From Pseudarthrobacter sp. SSS035 (GTDB taxonomy: Bacteria > Actinomycetota > Actinomycetes > Actinomycetales > Micrococcaceae), in assembly GCF_023273875.1 (NCBI RefSeq), contig NZ_CP096882.1, positions 620,001 to 684,000 on the forward strand: 64,000 nt of DNA, in the 5' to 3' direction. The notes below the pieces were generated by a model. That model saw only the letters and a list, made by a program, of their open reading frames with translations. It searched no databases and was not told the DNA's origin. A program made the translations under genes and the position numbers. Below are positions 59,400 through 64,000 of this stretch, in pieces (position 1 is the stretch's first letter; each line of letters begins with the position of its first letter).

Positions 59400-59729
59400 G
59401 TGACGTATGTGATCGCGCAGCCGTGCGTGGATGTGAAGGACAAGGCGTGCATCGAGGAATGCCCGGTGGACTGCATCTACGAGGGCGAACGCTCGCTCTA
59501 CATCCATCCGTCCGAGTGCGTGGACTGCGGGGCATGCGATCCGGTGTGCCCCGTGGAGGCCATCTACTACTCGGACGACGTCCCGGATGAATGGGCCGAC
59601 TATGTCCGAGCCAACGTGGAGTTCTTCGAGGAGCTGGGATCCCCGCAAGGCGCCGCCGGCCTCGGGAACCTGGGCCGGGACCACCCGGTGGTCGCCGCCG
59701 AGCCGATGACCGAGCCGGTCGGTGGGTGA
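59400..59729 (+). CDS. 7Fe ferredoxin (3Fe-4S/4Fe-4S)
   Basis: A 109-residue ferredoxin. Cysteines 9, 17, 21, 25 (CVDVKDKACIEECPVDC) and 40, 43, 46, 50 (CVDCGACDPVC) have the exact spacing of Azotobacter FdI/Mycobacterium FdxA; by that model Cys9, 17 and 50 hold the 3Fe-4S and Cys21, 40, 43 and 46 the 4Fe-4S cluster. GTG start. It is last in the catabolic operon and probably carries electrons for a redox step, such as the FAD oxidoreductase or an oxygenase encoded elsewhere. Confidence 0.93.
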   Translation: MTYVIAQPCVDVKDKACIEECPVDCIYEGERSLYIHPSECVDCGACDPVCPVEAIYYSDDVPDEWADYVRANVEFFEELGSPQGAAGLGNLGRDHPVVAAEPMTEPVGG

Positions 59730-59750
59730 GCGTGCCGAAACAGCACCCCG

Positions 59751-59892
59751 CTGACCAAGCGCGAACGGACACTTGAGGCCCACCCTCTGGCGCGAACCGG
59801 CAGCTATTACCCTCAAGACTCGGTTTTGAGGGTAATAGCTGCCAGTTCGCGCTTGGAAATCAGGGCCCCAAGTGTCCGTTCGCGCCAAAGGC
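59751..59892 (+). repeat. Nested-palindrome element, copy 3 (right flank of the catabolic operon)
   Basis: The best-preserved copy. The outer arms (59759-59781 and 59863-59885, starting GCGCGAACGGACACTTGAGG) and inner arms (59790-59816 and 59826-59852, starting GCGCGAACCGGCAGCTATTA) each pair over 23-27 bases with one mismatch. The whole can fold as one long hairpin with an internal unpaired segment. It has the same orientation as copy 2. Confidence 0.88.
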
Positions 59893-59925
59893 GGCACGGG
59901 CCATGGGGCCTGCAACAATGGCCCC

Positions 59926-60780
59926 ATGAGCGACATCATCCTGGGCTGGGACCCGGCTGGCTGGAACCGCTGGAACTACGCGGCTGTTGTTGAACAGGTT
60001 GCCGTGACCGGCCTGCATCTGGAGCCTTGGAGCGTGGGCCGGAGCGTTGCCCCGGGCGCCGGCGTGTGGCTGCTCCTGCTGGGAGCGCACGGCCCCGGCC
60101 TGCTCGGCCATGGCGTTGTCCTGTCGGGGCAGCCCGGGCAGACGGATCAGGCGGCCTCGTCGGGCCAGCCTGAGTTCACCGTTCAGGTTGCGTTCGATGC
60201 GCTCCTGCCGCTGGGCGACCACGTGCCTGCGGCGGTCCTCGACGCAGCGGTGCCCGGCGTCGTGTGGGCCAGCGCCGAAACCGGGGGCATGGCGCTGGAG
60301 TCCGGCGACGAAGCCGCGGTCCGGGCGCTCTGGGCCACTCACGGGCCGGCGCAAGGACCTGACCCCACCCAACCTGTGCCCGGCACGTACCCCGAGACCG
60401 CCGTCGTGCACGTCACCGCCAACCGGTACGAGCGTGATGCGGCGGCCCGGCGGGCGTGCATCGCGCACCGCGGCAGCAGCTGCGCGGCTTGCGGGTTCTC
60501 CTTCGAACTGGCGTACGGGGAGCTCGGCAAGGACTTCATCGACGTCCACCATGTGGTGCCGGCGGCCCAACTCGGCGGCGGCTACCAGCTGGATCCGCTC
60601 ACGGATCTGGTTCCGCTCTGCGCCAATTGCCATGCCATGGCCCACCACGGGGTGAGCACGCCGCGCACGCACGCCGAGCTGCGGCAAATCATGGCCACCG
60701 CCGGATACCTCCGCGGAACCACCGTTGCCCCTGAGGAGATTGAGGCCCAGCGCGTTGCCCGCGAGATCCTCGGCAAATAG
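59926..60780 (+). CDS. HNH endonuclease domain protein
   Basis: A 284-residue protein. The C-terminal third holds an HNH domain: CAACGFSFELAYGELGKDFIDVHHVVPAAQLGGGYQLDPLTDLVPLCANCHAMAHH, with two Cys pairs for structural zinc and the His/Asn/His catalytic set. The N-terminal 190 residues are not a family I recognise (ILGWDPAGWNRWNYAAVVEQVAVTG). Similar proteins resemble McrA-type modification-dependent nucleases and phage-defence proteins. I chose the ATG at 59926, because the upstream in-frame extension starts inside the palindromic element. Confidence 0.85.
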   Translation: MSDIILGWDPAGWNRWNYAAVVEQVAVTGLHLEPWSVGRSVAPGAGVWLLLLGAHGPGLLGHGVVLSGQPGQTDQAASSGQPEFTVQVAFDALLPLGDHVPAAVLDAAVPGVVWASAETGGMALESGDEAAVRALWATHGPAQGPDPTQPVPGTYPETAVVHVTANRYERDAAARRACIAHRGSSCAACGFSFELAYGELGKDFIDVHHVVPAAQLGGGYQLDPLTDLVPLCANCHAMAHHGVSTPRTHAELRQIMATAGYLRGTTVAPEEIEAQRVAREILGK

Positions 60781-60984
60781 GAACCTGGTCGGTCGAGATC
60801 CAGCCTGTTGAAAACCCCACGCAACAGCCCGCGCTCTGGACTCTTGGGCGGGCGCCAACCAGACTGTCTACAACAGTTGGCCAGCAGGCCGGAATTGGCG
60901 ACACGCAATACCGGCAAGGCCTGAGCAGCTGCCATTATTGGGGCTTTCCTGGGAGGCCTGTTCCGCACGCGAAAGGACCTCGTC

Positions 60985-62418
60985 ATGCCGGATCTGTCAG
61001 CATTCTTCCCGCTTCTTGCCGCGATTATCGGGGCAATACTGGTGGTCGGCTTTGTTTGGGGGGCCATCAAACTGATGTGGAAAGTGGCGGAGCCCAATGA
61101 GGCCCTGATCATCTCCGGCCTGACCCGCGGGACCCTGGAAACCCGGGCCGGAATGGACTTCAAGATTGTCACCGGAAAGGGCGCCCTGGTATTTCCGGGC
61201 CTGCAGACCGTCCGAATGCTTTCCCTGACGCTGAATGAAACGGAGTTAAAGGTTTCCTGCGTGACTTCGCAGGGCATCCAGGTGATTGTGGAGGGCGTGG
61301 TAATTTACAAAATCGGTGACGCCCCGCCGTTTATCGCAAATGCGGCCAGGCGTTTCCTGGGCCAGCAGCCCAAAATGGAAAGCCAGGTCTACAACGTCTT
61401 TGAGGGCCACCTGCGGTCCATCATCGGAAGCATGACCGTGGAAGAGATCATCCGCGAACGGGACAAGCTGGGGTCCCAGGTCCGCAGCGCCAGCGGAGTG
61501 GAAATGGAGAAGCTGGGGCTGGTGGTGGATTCGCTTCAGATCAAGGACCTGCAGGACCCCACGGGCTACATCCAGAACATCGCCAAGCCCCACATTGCCC
61601 AGGTCAAAATGGAGGCCCGGATCGCGGAGGCCACGCGGAACCGTGAGGCGGCCGAGAAGGAAGCCGAGGCGGCCGCAATGATCGCGGACGCGCAGAGCAT
61701 TTCGGCCATCCGGCAGTCGGTGGCGCAGGCGAACGCCGAACGGGCCAAAGCCGAGGCCGCCCAGGCTGGACCGCTGGCCGATGCAACAGCCCGGCAGCAC
61801 GTCGTCGTGCAGGAAACGGAAGTGGCCAAGCTGGAGGCGGACCGGGAAGAGCAGAAGCTCCAGACCACCATCCGGAAGCCGGCCGATGCCAAGGCATATG
61901 CCAAACGCACCGACGCTGAAGGCCAAAAGGCGGCGGACATCAGCGCCGCCGAGGCGCTGGCCCGCCGCACCGAACTCGAAGCCCAGGCCAACGCCCGCCG
62001 GACGGAGCTCCAGGCCCAGGCGAACGCCACTGCCGCGGCGGCCGCGGCCGGAGCCACGAAGGTCACCGGCGAGGCCGAAGCCGCTGCCACCAGGGCCCGC
62101 GGTGAAGCCGCGGCCTCCGCCATCAAGGCCAAGGCGCTGGCCGAGGCAGACGGCATCAAGGCGCGCGCCGAAGCACTCGGGACCAACCAGGACGCCGTCA
62201 TTTCGCAGCAGCTGGCCGAAAACATGCCGGCCATCATCGCCGCAGCGGCCGAGCCTTTCTCCCACGTGGGCCAGATGACCGTGCTGAACGGCGGCGAGGG
62301 CGTCAACAAGATGCTGGGCGGCATCCTGGCCCAGGTGGGCGACTACCTTCCTGCCTTGTCTTCGGCACTGAAGAACAGCCGGGAAGGCAAGCGCCCCGCG
62401 AAAGCCCCCGATGCATAA
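60985..62418 (+). CDS. SPFH-domain flotillin-like protein
   Basis: A 477-residue membrane-scaffold protein. One N-terminal transmembrane helix (FFPLLAAIIGAILVVGFVWGAIKLM), an SPFH domain (about residues 35-200, with VVIYKIGDAPPFIANAARRFLGQ), and a long Ala/Glu-rich coiled coil (residues 210-400) with repeated QANARRTELQAQANAT-type segments. Flotillins organize lipid domains in membranes. It overlaps by 8 bases an NfeD-like gene, which is the usual partner. Confidence 0.92.
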   Translation: MPDLSAFFPLLAAIIGAILVVGFVWGAIKLMWKVAEPNEALIISGLTRGTLETRAGMDFKIVTGKGALVFPGLQTVRMLSLTLNETELKVSCVTSQGIQVIVEGVVIYKIGDAPPFIANAARRFLGQQPKMESQVYNVFEGHLRSIIGSMTVEEIIRERDKLGSQVRSASGVEMEKLGLVVDSLQIKDLQDPTGYIQNIAKPHIAQVKMEARIAEATRNREAAEKEAEAAAMIADAQSISAIRQSVAQANAERAKAEAAQAGPLADATARQHVVVQETEVAKLEADREEQKLQTTIRKPADAKAYAKRTDAEGQKAADISAAEALARRTELEAQANARRTELQAQANATAAAAAAGATKVTGEAEAAATRARGEAAASAIKAKALAEADGIKARAEALGTNQDAVISQQLAENMPAIIAAAAEPFSHVGQMTVLNGGEGVNKMLGGILAQVGDYLPALSSALKNSREGKRPAKAPDA

Positions 62419-62659
62419 GAACGTTGACCGGAGCCTTACCGGCAAGATCGGCCGCGTGACCGGGCGCATTGGCCCCGGCACCCTCGGCGAGGTCATGCTG
62501 CCCTATCTGGGCGGCACCAACGCGTTCCATGCCCACCCCTTCGACAAGACGAGCGTCTTTGCAGTCGGTGACGAGGTGCTGGTCATCTATTTCGAGCCGC
62601 CGCAAACGGTCTATGTGGACGAACTCCCGGACGTGCTGCGGCACGGCGAAGGCGGCTGA
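62411..62659 (+). CDS. Short NfeD-like OB-fold protein
   Basis: An 82-residue soluble protein resembling the C-terminal OB-fold domain of NfeD (KIGRVTGRIGPGTLGEVML then FAVGDEVLVIYFEPPQTVYVDEL). It lacks transmembrane segments, unlike full NfeD. It overlaps the flotillin gene by 8 bases; NfeD and flotillin genes are commonly adjacent, so the two proteins probably form a complex. Confidence 0.82.
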   Translation: MHKNVDRSLTGKIGRVTGRIGPGTLGEVMLPYLGGTNAFHAHPFDKTSVFAVGDEVLVIYFEPPQTVYVDELPDVLRHGEGG

Positions 62660-62746
62660 CCCCACCGCTGATCTGTTAACCCAACCTTTCCCTCTACTCA
62701 ACCCGGGTGACCCCGCCCCGACAGGCGCCGCGCCCACCGTGGAGGG

Positions 62747-63952
62747 GTGAGGATCGCAATTGTTGCCGAGTCATTCCTGCCGCTGATGAACGGAGTGACC
62801 CACTCCATCCTGAGGGTGCTTGAACACCTGGAGGACCAGGGCCACGACGTCCTGGTCATCGCCCCTTCCACCTATGCCGTCTCCGAGTTCGTGGGACCGG
62901 CCGAGATGGTTCACGGCGCGACGGTGCACCGGGTTCCCGCAGTTCCGCTGGCTGGCTACACCAACGTGCGAGTGGCGATGGGCGGTGTGTACCGGGTCAA
63001 GCGAATCCTTGCCGACTACGCACCCGACGTTGTCCACCTCGCCTCGCCGTTTATCCTCGGGTGGCGGGCAGTGCAGGCCGCGCATCAGTTGGGGATCCCC
63101 ACCATAGCCATCTACCAGACCGAGGTTCCCAGCTACGCCGCACGCTATGGTGTGCCGTTCCTGGAGAACTGGGCGTGGAACCGGGTGGAGAACATCCACC
63201 TGCTGGCCACCCGGACCCTGGTGCCGTCCACCTTCGCGCTGAACCAGTTGCGCGGCCGCGGGATTCCGCGGGTGGGCATGTGGCGGCGCGGTGTGGATAC
63301 CGCGCGGTTTTCGCCGGAAAAGCGCGACGCCGGGTGGCGGGCAACGGTTGCCCCCGGCGGTGAGCGCATCATCGGCTACGTCGGCCGGCTGGCCATCGAA
63401 AAGCAGGTGGAGGACCTCGCCGCGCTCGCCAAGGTCCCGAATACCAAGCTGGTGATTGTGGGCGACGGACCCCAAAAGTCCGCCCTGCAGGAAGCCCTGC
63501 CGGACGCCGTGTTCACCGGGTTCCTCGGCGGTGAGGAGCTGGCGAAGGCGGTGGCGTCCTTCGACCTTTTTGTCCATCCCGGCGAGTTCGAGACGTTCTG
63601 CCAGACCATCCAGGAGGCCATGGCATCGGGGGTGCCGGTGGTGGCCACAGGCCGCGGCGGGCCCCTGGACCTGGTGGAAAACTCCCGTACAGGCTGGCTG
63701 TACCAGCCCGGCGACCTGGCCGGTTTCCGCGCCCGGGTGATGGACCTGATGGGCGACGACGCCAAGCGCCGCGCGTTCGCCAGGACAGCGCACGCCTCGG
63801 TCCAGGCGCGGACGTGGCCGGTGCTCAGCGCCGAACTGGTGCGTCAGTACCAATCAGTAATCGCCGGAGAACCGTTGGCTGAAACCGTCGAAACCAAGAG
63901 CCGCCGCCCGGTGGTTGAGCCTGCCCAAACCAAAAGTGGAGCGTCCCTGTGA
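62747..63952 (+). CDS. GT4-family glycosyltransferase
   Basis: A 401-residue GT-B glycosyltransferase. AESFLPLMNGVTHSILRVLEHLEDQGHDVLVI is the acceptor side; RLAIEKQVEDLAALAKVPNTKLVIVGDGPQK and LFVHPGEFETFCQTIQEAMASGVPVVATGRGGPLDLVE are the donor side with the EX7E motif. It resembles PimB/MgtA-type mannosyl or glucosyl transferases of phospholipid or glycolipid synthesis. GTG start, only one base after GGAGG, an unusually short spacing. Its stop overlaps the next gene by 4 bases. Confidence 0.9.
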   Translation: MRIAIVAESFLPLMNGVTHSILRVLEHLEDQGHDVLVIAPSTYAVSEFVGPAEMVHGATVHRVPAVPLAGYTNVRVAMGGVYRVKRILADYAPDVVHLASPFILGWRAVQAAHQLGIPTIAIYQTEVPSYAARYGVPFLENWAWNRVENIHLLATRTLVPSTFALNQLRGRGIPRVGMWRRGVDTARFSPEKRDAGWRATVAPGGERIIGYVGRLAIEKQVEDLAALAKVPNTKLVIVGDGPQKSALQEALPDAVFTGFLGGEELAKAVASFDLFVHPGEFETFCQTIQEAMASGVPVVATGRGGPLDLVENSRTGWLYQPGDLAGFRARVMDLMGDDAKRRAFARTAHASVQARTWPVLSAELVRQYQSVIAGEPLAETVETKSRRPVVEPAQTKSGASL

Positions 63953-64000
63953 AAATATCGGTGATCGGCTGCGGCTACCTCGGCGCCGTGCACGCCGCCA
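63949..64000 (+). CDS. UDP-glucose/GDP-mannose dehydrogenase family protein (5' end only)
   Basis: The first 17 codons are visible: KISVIGCGYLGAVHAA after a GTG start, the N-terminal Rossmann motif of UDP-glucose 6-dehydrogenase-type enzymes. The GTGA overlap with the glycosyltransferase stop implies one operon. The rest lies outside the window, so the exact substrate is open. Confidence 0.75.
   Translation, partial: MKISVIGCGYLGAVHAA

Noticed and set aside
50189..59892. Composite transposon or integrative element
   Set aside because: No transposase, integrase, target duplication or tRNA site could be found; only the palindromic repeats bracket the operon.
57933..59939. A 668-codon minus-strand frame across the aldehyde dehydrogenase and ferredoxin
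   Set aside because: Antisense shadow of two well-conserved genes; composition is low-complexity and its 5' end runs into the palindromic element.

Overview
The window is high-GC chromosomal DNA with tightly packed genes, many GTG starts and 1-11 bp gene overlaps. The gene content points to an actinobacterium of the Micrococcaceae, most like Arthrobacter or Pseudarthrobacter: an sdhCDAB operon, monomeric NADP-isocitrate dehydrogenase, a DUF6350-purN-purH neighbourhood, an LAXTG-type wall-anchored protein and a ZTP riboswitch ahead of glyA-folD. This assignment is inferred from gene content; no rRNA, tRNA, CRISPR array or insertion sequence was seen.

Layout. 1-7.2 kb: ohrR-ohr peroxide-resistance operon with a perfect operator palindrome, an M20 amidohydrolase, manC and sdhCDAB. 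7.2-17.4 kb: housekeeping genes (alpha/beta hydrolase, YihY, 2'-5' RNA ligase-like protein, trpS, xth, a CHRD protein, folD, glyA, purU, a methyltransferase, a gamma carbonic anhydrase). 17.4-24.4 kb: a probable lysine 5-aminovalerate catabolic locus made of an APC permease, a lysine 2-monooxygenase-type flavoenzyme (DavB-like), an alanine-racemase-family enzyme, a PucR regulator and a DavA-like amidase. 24.6-33.4 kb: ROK regulator with an mmsA-mmsB-chvE type sugar importer, a MacB-like ABC exporter pair and a Gfo/Idh/MocA oxidoreductase. 33.6-37.9 kb: a cell-surface locus with a secreted FDPGSSPD-tailed protein, a repeat protein with an LAKTG sorting signal, a Ser/Thr kinase and a lipoprotein. 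38-49.9 kb: icd, a trypsin-like protease, purH, purN, transporters and small membrane proteins, ending with a second FDPGSSPD-tailed protein whose signal peptide is interrupted by an amber codon.

The most unusual part is 50.1-59.9 kb. A nine-gene catabolic operon runs from an XRE-cupin regulator through an MHS-type symporter, FAD oxidoreductase, CoA transferase, crotonase, DHDPS-family lyase, an SDR lacking the usual YxxxK, a ketoglutarate-semialdehyde-type aldehyde dehydrogenase and a 7Fe ferredoxin. It lies between two direct copies of a 142-bp nested-palindrome element; a diverged third copy lies near 0.8 kb. Just upstream of the left copy is a 39-bp remnant of the aldehyde dehydrogenase 3' end fused to a second copy of the operon promoter, which looks like the scar of a collapsed tandem duplication. 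The substrate of the operon cannot be read from sequence.

The right end (59.9-64 kb) holds an HNH protein, a flotillin/NfeD-like pair, a GT4 glycosyltransferase and the start of a UDP-glucose-dehydrogenase-type gene.
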